Made by a program: the position numbers and the translations under genes
Source: Sciurus carolinensis
Lineage: Eukaryota > Chordata > Mammalia > Rodentia > Sciuridae
Length of the DNA stretch: 64,000 nucleotides
NCBI RefSeq assembly: GCF_902686445.1
Contig: NC_062229.1
Span: forward strand, 3,815,503-3,879,502
Direction: 5' to 3'
Shown: positions 43,990-55,235 of the stretch, one piece after another
Layout: every line of letters begins with the position of its first letter
How positions within the stretch are numbered: the stretch's first letter is position 1
Notes under the pieces: generated by a model
What the model was told of the DNA's origin: nothing
Database searches by the model: none
What the model saw: only the letters and a program-made list of their open reading frames with translations

Positions 43990-44800
43990 CGAATTTGGGG
44001 CTGGGCTTTTATCAAGTTCCCCCGGGGACATGGGTTCCATCCCCTCGCGGTGCCGGGCTTGGCACTTCTGCAGGGACGCGCCCTACGCCTCCCGCCACCA
44101 CCGCCCCTCCCCCACTCCCCTCCCCTCCCCCACTCCCCTCCCCTCCCCCTGCCTCTCTTCCTTATTTCCTTTCTTTTATCTCTGGAACGACTTTATGAGA
44201 TGTCGCCCTCTTACCATGAGCGTCGCCTACCTAAAGCGCACGGCCTTAGATTTCGGGTCCTCGTGTAATCGGCGCACTCTGGGGAGACATAAGGGCGGGA
44301 CTCGTCAGCGCTCTGCTCCCTGCAGGCGACGGGACCTGACGGCTCGCTCGCAGCCCCAGGGCGTTTCCACGGTTCCCTCCGCCCCAGGAGCCGGGTTCTG
44401 CGCCGCAGGCTGCCGCGCCTCCCGCCGCCCGAGGTCCCGCGATGGCGGACCGACGTGTCACCCGCCGAGCTGCGCGGGAGAGCCGGCAGCAGAGCCCGGG
44501 CGCCAGCGCCCCGCAGCCTTGGCCTGCGCTTCCAGCCTCGGGAGCCGCGGGGAGCCGACGTCGCTTGTTCCCGCCGCCCTGCCCGCGCGGAAGCCTGGAA
44601 AACACGCTGCGCTCGGCTGTGCGGAGCCTGGGTCGCGGTGCCCGGGTCGCGGTGCCCTCAAGGGCCAGTGTCAAGGCTCCGTCTCGGCCTGTGGTGCTAT
44701 TGGGAGGGGGTGGGGCCCTTAAGACGTGGGGCCCGGTGGGTGGCCGGTCTTAGGCCCGGCCTTAGGCCGTCGGGGCCGTACCCTCGAGGGCACAGCGGGG
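43990..44800. promoter_or_regulatory. Isolated CpG island, possible promoter of an unknown transcript
   Basis: About 800 bases of very high G+C with dense CpG (for example CGCCGAGCTGCGCGG, CGGGCGCCAGCGCC), with no SINE or LINE recognised inside. It contains a C-rich tandem tract at 44098-44152. Both strands are open for long distances because of composition: 44442-44753 plus begins ATGGCGGACCG with a good context and could be a first coding exon, but I recognise no protein and no partner exon. It is listed as regulatory, not as a gene. Confidence 0.6.
44098..44152 (-). repeat. C-rich imperfect tandem (CTCCCCCACTCCCCTCCCC), minus-strand G4 candidate
   Basis: Two full copies of a 19-base unit plus a part copy. 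The minus strand has at least four runs of four or more G, so it can form a quadruplex; the plus strand could form an i-motif. Similar tracts occur in CpG-island promoters. Confidence 0.8.
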
Positions 44801-46555
44801 CTCTGGCCTCTTCCTTTCTCCTCCACATCCGGCCACGAGCTGACAGGCCTCTGTCTCCTCTGCCGTGCGTTCCCACCAGGATGCACTTACTGCCCGAGGC
44901 CCCCACACCTCCACACCCGCCTCTTGCTAAGTTGATTTCCGTCCTTCCGACAGTAAGAGCTGAATTCACAAAAGGAAAGCACCAGGGGTTCTGTGGGTGC
45001 TGAGAGAATCCCACCTGCTCTTGGGATAGGGGACCCTGCAGGGGTCCACAGATCTGGTCAGTCCCCTCCTCGGCAGTCCCCTGCCTGCACCTGGGGGCCT
45101 CTGACCCTGGGCCCCGGGGCTCCTGCACTTCTGTGCCTCTGGCTGCATCCTCTCTGAGGCAGGTCCCCCGCCTCGGGTGACACCCTGTGCTGGGGCTTGT
45201 TTTTTGATTTTTGGTTCTGACTGGAAGCGCACACTTCGGTCACGCTTGGGTGCCCACAGGTGCTGCTGTGGCCCGGGCTTCCTGACTTCCCCGCCCCCAC
45301 GTTTGTCCACCCCGGGGAGTTGTTTGAACTCAAGCAATTCTTTAGTTTTAAGGAACAAGTACAGGACAAACTCAGGTTAACAAGCACATTAAACCATCCC
45401 ATTATGGGAATAAGAAATTAAAATTGTAAACTTTCAATTGAGTTCGTGAAAGAGAACAATCAGGGGGTCTCTCCAGGGAAAGGTTAGCTCTTTATCAAAG
45501 CGGTGTTCAAACCCTAGACCGAGCGCCACACGCTGCACCCTCTTTGGAACCCCTCCCAAGTGGTGGAGCTTTCCTTGCTGGCTTCTAATAACGGGCTACT
45601 GAGTTCTGACTCTTATCTGCGTATGTCACTCTTTGGTGCCTGAGCAAGGACTCTCCAGTGCTCACATGACCCTGTGACACTCTCCTTGCCCGGAACATCT
45701 TCTACCCTGTGTTCACCTAGAGAATCTTGCTCTGTTTTTAGTGCTAAGAAAACCAAGATTACTACTTTAAAACCAGAGCTGGCAAAGCCCCTGGTTTTCA
45801 GGACCGGCGGCTTCGCTCATTTGTAGAGGCAGACAGTGGTTCTTTGGTTTGTGAAGATCTCATAATGCTCCGGATGCACCCTCGTGGAGATTATTGTTGA
45901 GAAAGGGAAGTCCCTGGGAATGGAAGAAGCAGAACCAAGTAAGGTCAGTGGAACCCCGAGAGCAGGGAGTGAGGTATAGGAAGAGAGAGGAGGGAGGGAG
46001 GGTCAGGGATCCCCTGGCAGAGGGGGCACTTACCGGTTCCCCGTGGCTGCTGTCACCACCACCAACTCACCCCTTAATGCAACACATGCTTCTCATCTTG
46101 CAGCTTTGGAGGTCGGAGTTGGGAGTGGGTCTCCCTGGACTCAACTCCAGGTGTGGGCAGAGCGCTTCCCTCCCGGGCGTTCTGGAGGACAACCTGTGTC
46201 CTGTTGTTTCCAGCTTCTGGGTGCCCGCAGTCCTCTCGGCCCCTTGGCCCGGCTCCAGAGCCAGCAGCGCAGCGCCGCGCCTTCCAGTCTCTGGCTACCA
46301 CCTGTGATTCCATTATGATATTTTTTTTTTCCCTCTAATTCTGCTGTTTTCTTTTTAGAAGAGCCAGCGATGGCACTGGGCCACCAGGATGGGATGACCC
46401 TGTCTCGGGACTCTTAATCCCATCTGCAAAGACCTTTGGCCACGTGAGGAAACACATGCACAGGGTTTGGGGACTAGGATGTGGACATCTCTGGTGGACC
46501 TTTATTCTGTGGCTCACAAAACACAATAAAATTCTGCTGAGAGGAGGGTCTCTCA
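44801..46555. other. Intergenic, nothing assigned
   Basis: No repeat family recognised and no exon supported. Overlapping open frames (for example 44697-45128 and 44966-45358 minus, 45894-46307 plus) have low-complexity proline/glycine composition. Confidence 0.4.
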
Positions 46556-46562
46556 GCCGCTT

Positions 46563-47004
46563 CTGTGGTTTGGATGTGGTGGAGTGTGCCCCCCAGAGGT
46601 TCACGTGGTGGAGGCTTGATCTCCAGTGTGACCGCAGGAGGTGTTGCATGTTGAAAGTCTCCCAAAGGTCTGGATGTTAAAGAGTTTCTCTCCTGGTGGT
46701 GCTTTTGTGATATCTTGAAACCTATGGTGTTGGGGTCTAATGAAGACCCTTAGATTATTGGGGATGTGCCCTTAGATGGAGACTGTGGGACCCCAGTCTC
46801 TTCTTCCTGAGTTTCCCTTTGAGGTGAGTGGGTGTGCTCTGCTGCACACATTTGCCACGATGGACTGACTTTCCAGAGGCCCAGAGCAGTAAGGCCTCTT
46901 GATCTTACACTTGAACCTCCAGAGCTATGAGCCAAAATAAACCTTTTCTCTTTAAAAGTTCATTGCCTCACGTATTTGTTATAGTGACGGAGAGCTAATA
47001 TAGA
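46563..47004 (+). mobile_element. MaLR-type solo LTR, sense
   Basis: Begins TCTGTGGTTTGGATGTGGTGG and ends TTTGTTATAGTGACGGAGAGCTAATATAG, with AATAAA in AAAATAAACC near 46935. Confidence 0.72.
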
Positions 47005-47262
47005 ATTTATAAGAGGTGGCACTGAGTGAGAAGTCCTTAGGTCATGGGGGCGTGTCCTGGGAAAGGACTGGGGGACCCCAGTTGCTCCCTGGAGTCCTGT
47101 CTTGAGATGTGATCCCTCTTCCCACTCATGCCCCACTGCAGTGATGTCATCATGCTTTTAGAGCCTTGCCGAGGGACACAATTAATGGTGCTGCACTATC
47201 TTGGACTTCAGCTTCCAGAGCTGTGAACTAAATAAACCCCCTTTCTTTATAGTGTTAGCTGG
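47005..47262 (+). mobile_element. MaLR-type LTR, 5'-truncated, sense
   Basis: 'AGAGGTGGCACTGAGTGAGAAGTCCTTAGGTCATGG' to 'TTCCAGAGCTGTGAACTAAATAAACCC'. It directly follows the preceding LTR. Confidence 0.65.
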
Positions 47263-47264
47263 CT

Positions 47265-47642
47265 GTGTCAGTTTTCTGTCACTGTAACAAACGCCGTATA
47301 GAAGCAATTTATAAAGAGAAAAGGTTTATTCTGGCTCACGGTTCTGGAGGTTCCAGTCCATGCTTGGTTGGCTCCATTGTTTTGGGCCTGTGGTAGCACA
47401 TTGTGGCGGGAGTGGGCAAAATCACTCACTTTCCTCAGCCAGGAAGCAAAAGGGAGGAAGGGGAAGGGACTGGGGTCGAAGGGATGCCCCCAGTGACCTA
47501 AGGCCTCCCACCAAGCCCCACCTCTCACAGGCTCTACCACTTCCCTGTAGCATCACCCTGGGGACCAGGCCTTCCACATTCCAGATCCAAACTCTAGCAC
47601 CTGTCTCAGGCATTGAATTATAGCAAAGAGAACAGACGAACA
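47265..47642 (-). mobile_element. MaLR-type LTR, antisense
   Basis: 'GTCAGTTTTCTGTCACTGTAACAAACGCC', 'AAGGTTTATTCTGGCTCACGGTTCTGGAGG' and 'AAGCCCCACCTCTCACAGG'. With the previous two it makes a tight cluster of three LTRs. Confidence 0.72.
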
Positions 47643-49195
47643 CAGTTGGAACACTTCATTTGGGCGGACAGCTGAGAAACCGTGATGCTAACGGAAAGGA
47701 AGGTGCCCACTAAAGGCAAGGGAGATAGGTCCTTCTCAAGATCACGGAGTGCTCAGGACTTCTGCGTTACCCCCAGCGCAAATGCCATCTTCTTTTTTCT
47801 CCTTTCAGTTCTGTGAATTTCATGGAGCTTAGAGCAGAGAGGGGAAAACAGCTGTATAAATAGGTCATTGTGGCTTTTTTGGAGAAGAGAGGGCCAGCCC
47901 GCGTGCTCACAAAGTCACAGGATGTACGGGGTGGTTTCCTGTGGGATGTCTTGGACCTGGGACACACCTGGATCCAAGCTCACCCTGCAGTTAGGGCTGG
48001 GAGGCCCGAGGGGGGTTTCTGCACACTGAGCCATACCCGTGTGGCACTGTGGGACCCATTTACTGTTTCGCCCAGTACAACTGAAAGTGTGCTGTTGGTG
48101 AACAGTGATTTCGGTTTTGTACTCAGGAGCTCACCCTCGGACCTGCGAGGGTTGCTGGGCAGAGCTGGGGCTCTCCCCCGCCCCGTGCCACTTCCGGGAG
48201 CTGAACTGGCAGCTGCCTCAGGATTGCTGCAGTGTTTGGGTGATACAGTTCTGGGGGGCTTCAAACTGGTATGGATCGAATCGGAGCCGCCCATGTTCAC
48301 AGGTTGAAGCCTGCACGTCAGGTTTCGCGGAAGGTGATGTCATTTGCAAGTAGCAAGTTTGCATGTGTGCTGGGTTAAGCTGCCATCCTACTGGAGAAGT
48401 GGGCCCCAACCCCATCTGATGGTGTCCTTCTGGAAAGGGAAACTCTGGACATGCTCGGAGGGAAGATGCCCCATGAAGATAAAGGTGGGGATCAGGTGAG
48501 GCTTCTACATGCCGAGGAACCCCAAAGCTGGCCAGCAAACCAGAAGAAGCCTGAGACAGCCTTGGAGGGAACCGACCCTCTCACACCTCAATCTTGGACT
48601 TGAGCCTCCGGAATCCTGAGGAAATAAATTTCTGTTGTCTTAAGCCACCTGGGTGTGTCCTTTGCTCTTTCAACTGTGGGAACTGGATGCATACAGAGAG
48701 CTAAATGCCTGTGTTCAGGCGTTCACAGGAGCACAGAGCAGGGCCAGCCGCCAGCCTCTCTGTGCCCTTCAACGAATTGCAATGGTTATTGACATCTTGG
48801 CCCATTTCTTCTCAAACTTCGGATCCACCAAATCTCTCTCCCTCTCTTTTTTGAATTTCTGCAATTGGTCGACAGGGAGATTGAAATAGAAACTCTAAAA
48901 AAAGCTACTGCCTTTCCTATACCCCCTGTATGAGACTGAGACCAGTTGGACTGGACTTTTTAAATGCGTTGGGGGATTTCTGGTGTTAACCCACGCTGGA
49001 AGGTTGGCTGCAGACAAAGCAGAGTTCCGGGTATGGGCCTCTTTGTGTAAGAGACTCCGTGATGAAAGCGTCCGGTACAGGAGACTGAAGGACTGGTCAA
49101 AGGTGTGTGATGTCGGCGAGAGTGCAGACTGTTTCAGGTTCAGAGCTGGCTCTGAAAGGGATCAGAATATTGAAGCCAGAATTAAGGACAGGTAG
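47643..49195. other. Intergenic; LTR end-like fragment at 48545-48650
   Basis: 'CACCTCAATCTTGGACTTGAGCCTCCGGAATCCTGAGGAAATAAATTTCTGTTG' resembles a MaLR LTR 3' end. Nothing else assigned. Confidence 0.4.
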
Positions 49196-49199
49196 TTAG

Positions 49200-49667
49200 T
49201 GTAGAAATAGAATCGGGTCAATTTGAGGAGATGAAGCCATGAAGCCATCTGCCTCTGGAAGTTGGAGACTGACCCTGGAAGAATGGAATGTCAAGGATCT
49301 CCGGAGCCCATTGATGACCAAATTTACCTGCCTTTATCAAGGACTGCAAGCAAGAAGCTGCTAATTAATGCCCCCTGGGCCCTTGCCTGCCTGAATCACC
49401 TTGGCCCTCCCCCTGCCCATGGCTTCTCACTTAATGCAAAACCAGGCCTAGTCACTTAGGCAGGAAGGAGAGATAAGGGGGGAGAAAACTGGAGAACAAA
49501 AGAGACTTTAACCTATAAAAGATGTAGGTTGCGCTCACTTCTTGGGACTTTTAGAACATCAGCCATGGCCCCCTTCTCCCTGCCAGGAGAAGTCTGTATT
49601 ATTCCCTTTAAATAAACCTGCTTAATATGCTTGCCTTGGCTGCTTCTCTAGTGTTCAATCTTCAACA
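49200..49667 (+). mobile_element. Complete solo LTR with 4-bp target duplication
   Basis: A 468-bp element starts TGTAGAAATAGAATC and ends ATCTTCAACA. The 4-base TTAG at 49196-49199 is repeated at 49668-49671, as left by a 4-bp-duplicating (class I, gamma-like) retrovirus. It has TATAAAA at 49514-49520 and AATAAA at 49611-49616, placing R at about 49540-49630. No internal sequence is attached, so it is a recombined solo LTR. The class is inferred from duplication size. Confidence 0.82.
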
Positions 49668-49961
49668 TTAGAAGGAGCAGAACTCGTCACCGGTAAACGG
49701 CGGTATCAATATGACCCCTGAAATATGCCTCATGAGCAAAGAATGTTCTGGGGCTGAAGGCATTGAGACGCACAGAAGTGGGAGGAGTTCTCTACCTTTG
49801 CTTTTACCTGCCTACGAGCAGGCATAGACTTCTCTGTGGGGAAGGCCCCCGAGCTTGGTCCAAATGCATGGTTCCTTCACGAATGTATTTCTATACTTCC
49901 TATTGAAAGACAGCTAAAAAGAAAAAAAAATGCAAAAATTTTATTTCAAAGAAATATTTGG

Positions 49962-50038
49962 AGGCTGGGGCTCAGGGGTAGATCACTTCCCTAGTGTGCA
50001 TGAAGTCCTGAGTCCCATTCCCCAGTATCAGGGTTGGG
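49962..50038 (+). repeat. ID SINE, truncated
   Basis: GGAGGCTGGGGCTCAGGGGTAGATC to CCCATTCCCCAGTATC, missing part of the A-box region. Confidence 0.75.
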
Positions 50039-50695
50039 ATGGGGGAGATCTAGTTGCCTTTTTCTAGAATTATTTCAAAGTTTTCTTGAAGAACCAACAC
50101 ACAGGGGACTAACCTATGCTGGTCGCTATTGAAATTGTCTTTTTGAACATCCAACTGTTTCACAGTTTGATTACATAGCATGTAGCTCCAGAACTCCATT
50201 CTGCTTTTCTTTGCCTGTACAATGGCCTCCTGTAAACTGGTTAACACATCTAAGCACTCTTCCTTAATTCCTTAACAGAATAACAAGCACCTGAGTCCAA
50301 CTGTTCAATTCTAACTGACCTATTTTCTGCGGACCCCAGTGCATGCAAATGTTAACTTATGTGCTTATTTCCATTAAAAACAAACAAACAAACCAAACAC
50401 CTAGCTAAGCTGTCCCTGATTCCTGACCCTCAGATACTATGAATACAACATTTGTGGCTTTCAGTCTCTAAGTTTTGGGATAATTTATCATGTAATTCAG
50501 GTAACCAATACCTTTCCACTAGTCTTAGATTGTTCTAGACTCCTTACTGCAGCCTGTAGATCCTGTTCTTCTCCCCTCTCCCTCTCCTCTCTCCCTCCCC
50601 GCCCTTCTGCTCCTCCTTGTGTATACAGGAAATGCACTTCTGCCCTCACAACTGAGCTTTTGCAAAGTCGAGGGGAGAGACCCTGGGACTGGTGT
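50039..50695. other. Intergenic, nothing assigned
   Basis: No recognised exon or repeat; includes a short (AAAC)n at 50377-50395 and a CT-rich stretch near 50570. Confidence 0.4.
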
Positions 50696-50704
50696 CCGGA
50701 GGCT

Positions 50705-51058
50705 GCCTTCTGTGGTTCCAGAATGGTTTGTCCCCTCTGAATCTCCGTTCACCTTTCACCCGCACTGTGAGGTGTTAAGAGGGTGGAAAGTTAGTTTTTC
50801 ATGGAGCCTAGGGGTGGGACCTCTGCCTGGCAATCAGGATCCACCCTGACATTGAATCCTGGCAGCACTATAAGAGGGAGGAGGACCAGAAGATGCTCAC
50901 TCACACTTTCTTCCTGTCTCTCATGTGATTTCCTGCACTGCCTGGGGACTCTGCCAGCAAGGAGGCCACCTCCAGATGTGGTCAAAGTAAATCTCTCTAC
51001 ACTGAAATTTACCCAGTCTGTGGAATTGTGTTATTAGCAACAGAAAACTGACTAATAG
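50705..51058 (+). mobile_element. MaLR-type LTR, sense
   Basis: 'TTCTGTGGTTCCAGAATGG' to 'CCAGTCTGTGGAATTGTGTTATTAGCAACAGAAAACTGACTAATAG'. 3' end well preserved. Confidence 0.7.
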
Positions 51059-51061
51059 AGC

Positions 51062-51290
51062 ATTGGTTTAATTTCATTTTAGTTGAGATGTAATTGTGCA
51101 TGTTTAGGTGTAATGTTTTGATACGTTAAGGGGTAATGATCAAATCATGGTAATTAGAATTTCCCTCAGCTCAGACACTCATCATGTTTGTGCTGAGAAC
51201 ATTCTAAGCCCTGTCTTCTACTTATTTTGAAATAGACCTGTTGGTAGCTGTGGTTACCCTCTGTACAACAGAACACTAGGCCTCGACCCT
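51062..51290 (-). mobile_element. Old L1 3' UTR, antisense
   Basis: 'TTTTAGTTGAGATGTAATTGTGC', 'AATGTTTTGATACGTTAAGGGGTAATGATCAAATCATGG' and 'ACACTCATCATGTTTGTGCTGAGAACATTC' match the reversed 3' end of old mammalian L1s. Confidence 0.7.
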
Positions 51291-53035
51291 GGATCCGACC
51301 GCAGCTTTGTACCTGATCCTCCACCTCTCCCTAGCCTGGGAGGGGACCATTTCTGAGCTTGGCCATTTCCCCCAGTCCCCAGGTCAGAGACTTGGACTTC
51401 TGATTCCATGAGAAGGAATGACCTTGCTCACCCTGTCCCTTGGAGGGTCTATGAGACATGTTGCCATGGAGACAGAGGGGCAAGTGATGACTCATGGGAG
51501 CAGAGATCCTCCAGGGGCCTGTTCAGGGCTGAGGGAGGGGGAAGGGGTCAGAGGTCAGGGGTCAGGGGTGAGTGGGGGGGGGTCAAGGATCTAGGGAAAG
51601 GCGTGCAGGAGGGAGGATAAGAAGGAAGATGCCGGCAGGAAACTAGGAGTGGCCACACGTAGGATGGAAGTGTAAATAGAACACAGCAAATAAAACAGGA
51701 AGTTCCAGAAAAGTCCCAGATGGCCTCCTAAGGATTGAACGGTATTTTAAAGTGCATTATTTACAAGGGCCAGGTGGGATCTTCCCTGTGGGCCCCTGCC
51801 ACTCCCCCTCTGGGCCATCTGCCTTTTGTGGTCCTCAGAGGTAACCCATTTCCAAGGACTAATAAACTCAAAACTGAACTTTAGGGAGCCCTGTTCCTGC
51901 AAAGCCCAGACGAAACTCGTGGGGGTGTAAATCCTAAAAATCAACCTAAGTATTCGCTCCTTGGATCAGATGGTTCTTTGATTAGGTGGTTGCCATGGTG
52001 ATGAGAAGAGACTGGAGAAGCAGAGGGTGGTTGCTTCTTAAATGTCCAACTGACCTTGTGGTCCCTCTGGAGAGGGGCTGAGCTCAGGCACTGCCCTGAC
52101 GGGGCCCCAGGACATTTGGTCCTGGAGTTTACAATGTGTCCTTAGGATGCTTCCTGTTCCAGGCAGATGGGCTGTTGCTTAAGTGTCCACCCGGTGACCA
52201 GGTGTCCCTCTCACAGGAAGCTTGATAGGCAGGCACCCTGGTGGCTCTCCTCAGACCTGTGTCCAGTTCATGCCTCTCAAGAGGGCCCCTGTCTGGGAGC
52301 CTGGCCGGGAGGAGAGGGAGGCTCAGGTGTGAGTCCCTGAGACCTGGAGGAAGCAGCCGGACAGAACCCGTGGCTCAGTGAAGCAGCTCGCTCATCAGGA
52401 GAGATGAGGGCAGCTGGCCTGGCAGGGCCAGCAGGAAGCGGAGCCATCTCGGATGTCCCACTAGCCAATGGCGGAGGACAAGAAAGAGAAAGTGAGGGCC
52501 CCTGGGACGAAGCCTTGCTGGGCCAGGCGTTACCCGAGCAGGTTTCCAGTGATTTCCAGCAAACAGGCAGGGGTCCAGCGGGGCCACCCGGAGCCTGGGA
52601 GGAGGTGGCACGGCAGAGGTGTGGACAGGTGGGTCAGTGGGGTGGTTCACGGGTTGAATCTGGCTGAGGGAGGGGGTCACCAGGATGTGGTTACGTAAGG
52701 CAGATGTTTAAATCGATCACATTGAGGAACTGGGAGGACGTGCAGAACTGGAAACTTCAAAACTGACTAACCTCTGCCTAACCTCTGCTCTGCTATGAGA
52801 ACTACAGAAACCAGGCGATTGTTTCTCCCACCGTAGCTCACACCGTGCTTCTGACACCGGATGTGTGGGGGATGCACACAGCCAGTCCTATCTTGGGGGT
52901 AGGGGTCTCGGGAAGGCTTTGGGTTGTGAGGTCCAGTTTTGAGCCGGGAGGACTTTTGGACAGCCTGGATTCAGCCTTGAAGACAGACAAGAAGAGAAAT
53001 AAACCCAAGGACCAAAGACACAAGATTAAAAAATA
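51291..53035. other. Longest repeat-poor stretch, no gene recognised
   Basis: Contains a 7-bp DR1-like array (listed separately). 52277-52700 has open frames on both strands with no recognisable product. Nothing supports an exon. Confidence 0.45.
51544..51571 (+). promoter_or_regulatory. DR1-like array of nuclear-receptor half-sites
   Basis: Four head-to-tail 7-mers: GGGGTCA, GAGGTCA, GGGGTCA, GGGGTGA. Each contains an AGGTCA-like half-site, giving DR1 spacing, the arrangement bound by RXR heterodimers and HNF4/COUP-TF. A further GGGGTCAAGG lies at about 51581-51590. Binding is not shown by sequence. Confidence 0.4.
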
Positions 53036-53039
53036 GCAA

Positions 53040-54308
53040 AGTTGAAAGTTGAGGCACAGTCCGCTTACAATAGCAAGAGAAGGAATAAAATACTTAGGAA
53101 TAAACGGAACCACAGAGGCAAAAAGCGTGTACATTGAACACTAAAATCAGACAGTGGTGAGTCAAAGTGAAGAGACATACATAATTGGAAAGATGCCCCA
53201 AGTTAATGAACTGGAAGAATTTATGCTGTTAAGTTGTTCATACCACCCAAAGTGATCTACAGAATCAATGTGATCCCCCTCAAAACCCCAGTGACATTCT
53301 TTATAGAAATAGGGGGAAAATGCCAAAATTCGTATGGAAGCACAAAGAGCCAAAGCAATCTCGAGCAAACCCAACAAAGAAGGCGGCACCCCAGTTCCTG
53401 GTGTAAAACTATATGTGTGTGGAGTGGGTCTGAGATAGACAACAGGACGGATGGAACGGAGAACTCCAAAGTCAACCTGTGTCCAGTCAACTGACTTTTG
53501 ACAAAGGTGTTGAGAGCCCACGGGAAGGGATGAGCTCTTTAATAATAAATAATGCTGATGAAGGAGGCTGAGAAGACGGGCATCCAGGCAGAAGAGTGAA
53601 ACGAGACTCTCGTCTTCAAACACACTAAAAATAAGCTCAGCATGGATTCGAGACTTGACTATGAGACCTGAAACTCGAACCAGAAGAAAGCACAGGCCTT
53701 CTGACATTAGTCATGGCAATGATTTTTTTGAGGGGTTTGACACCTAAACACAGGCAAAAATGAGCGTATGAGATTACATCAAACTAAAGAGCTTCTACAT
53801 GGCAAAAGAAACAGCCTGCAGACTGAGAAGACATCTTGCAGCTTGGGAGAAAAAAATTGCAAACAAAACACAACAAGGGGTGGGTATCAGAAACACAAGA
53901 ACCCACACAACTTAGTGACACAGAGGCTCAAATAATCAGATATTAAACATGGGCAGCCAGGCACAGTGGCACATGCCTGTAATTTCAGCACCTCTGGAGG
54001 CTGAGGCAGGAGGATCACGAGTTCAAGGCCGGCCTTAGCAACTTAACGAGGCCCCGAGCAACCTAGTGAGACCCTGTCTCAAAATGAAAATAAAAAAGGG
54101 CTGGGGATGTGGCTCAGTGGTTAAGTGCCCCTGGGCTCAATCCCTGGTACCAAAAACAACAAAACAAAAACAGGCAAAGGACCTGAATAGGCATTTCTCA
54201 AAAGAAGACATACAGATGACATTGAAGATGCTCAAACTCACTATTCGTTAGGGAGAGATGAAGATCAAAACTATGATGAGCTATCCCCTCATATCTATTA
54301 GAATGATG
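53040..54308 (+). mobile_element. Old L1, ORF2 part, sense (left piece)
   Basis: 'ACAGTCCGCTTACAATAGC', 'GAAAGATGCCCCAAGTTAATG', 'AGTGATCTACAGAATCAATGTGATCCC' and 'TTCTACATGGCAAAAGAAACAGCC' are RT to C-terminal ORF2 landmarks. It ends at 'CTCATATCTATTAGAATGATG' and resumes at about 54976. Confidence 0.85.
53952..54170 (+). repeat. B1-ID composite SINE, sense
   Basis: 'AGCCAGGCACAGTGGCACATGCCTGTAATTTC' through 'GAGACCCTGTCTC', then 'GGGCTGGGGATGTGGCTCAGTGGTTAAGTGCCCCTGGGC-TCAATCCCTGGTACC'. A very complete copy, useful as the type element for the window. Confidence 0.95.
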
Positions 54309-54314
54309 TTATCT

Positions 54315-54505
54315 ATCTCCCTCCTTCCTTCCTTCCCTTCCTCTTCCTTCCTTCCTTCCTGTCCTTCCTTCCTTCCTTCTTTCCTTCCTTCTTTCCTTCC
54401 TTCCTTCCTTCCTTCCTATCCTTCCTTCCTTCCTTCCTTCCTTTGTTCCTTCCTTCCTTCCTTCCTTCGTTCCTTCCTTCCTTCCTTCCTGTCCTTCCTT
54501 ATTTT
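54315..54505. repeat. (CCTT)n microsatellite
   Basis: About 190 bases of CCTT units with scattered G interruptions (CTGTCC, TTTGTT, TTCGTT). It lies at the left edge of the inverted L1 insert. Confidence 0.95.
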
Positions 54506-54975
54506 GTTCTAACTTCTGCATATGAAAGAGAACCCTCAACCCTTGACTTTCTGGGTCTGACTTATTTCACTTAGCATGAGGCTCTCCAATGTCATCCATT
54601 TGCCAGCAGTTTTCATAATTTCATTCTTCTTTACTGCTGAGTAAAACTCCATTGAGTATAAGCCACAGTTTCTTTAAGGATGGGGATTGAGGGGGAATCA
54701 GGAAAGAGGGTGGAATGAGTCTGACCGGGTCTTCCTATGTGCATATATGAATCTACCACAGTGAATCTCCCCTTCATGTACATGCACAAGGCACGAATTT
54801 TAAAAATTATAAATAAATAGGAGAAAGATCAGTAGAGTAGAGGGAAGGGAACAGCAGAAGTGTTGGGACGGGGGAGCACTGGAGGCTGAATTGCAGCAAA
54901 TTATATTCCAGGCTTGTAGAATTATGTCAAAATAAACCCTGCTATTATGTGTAACTAGAAGGAACTAATAAAAGC
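54506..54975 (+). mobile_element. L1 3' end with 5' inversion, nested in the old L1
   Basis: 54506-54678 is reversed L1 (TTTCACTTAGCATGAGGC, CTGCTGAGTAAAACTCCATTG), while 54679-54975 is a sense L1 3' UTR (GGGATTGAGGGGGAATCAGG, CACTGGAGGCTGAATTGC) ending AATAAAAGCAGAAAACC. The change of strand at about 54678 fits a twin-primed insertion. Confidence 0.7.
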
Positions 54976-55235
54976 AGAAAACCAAAGGATACCACATGTT
55001 GGGAAGGGTGCTGGAGAAAAAGGAACCCTTGGGCCCTGGTTGTGGTACAGCCATTACGGAAAACAGTACATGGTTTCCACACAAAAAAACCCTAAATACA
55101 GAACAACCATATGACCCAGGCATCTCACTTCTGGGTATTAATCGGAAGGAAATGAAATCAGGACCTCAGAGAGATGCCTCCGTCCCCAGGCTGCCTGCGG
55201 CACTGCTCACAGTGGTCGAGATGTGGAACCAGACC
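54976..55235 (+). mobile_element. Old L1, ORF2 3' end, sense (right piece)
   Basis: 'ACCACATGTTGGGAAGGGTGCTGGAG', 'ACAACCATATGACCCAGGCATC' and 'GGTATTAATCGGAAGGAAATG' continue exactly where the left piece stopped, then fade by about 55235. Confidence 0.82.

Noticed and set aside
44246..44753. Coding genes on both strands of the CpG island
   Set aside because: GC-rich DNA lacks stop codons by composition; neither product resembles a known protein and no splice partner was found.
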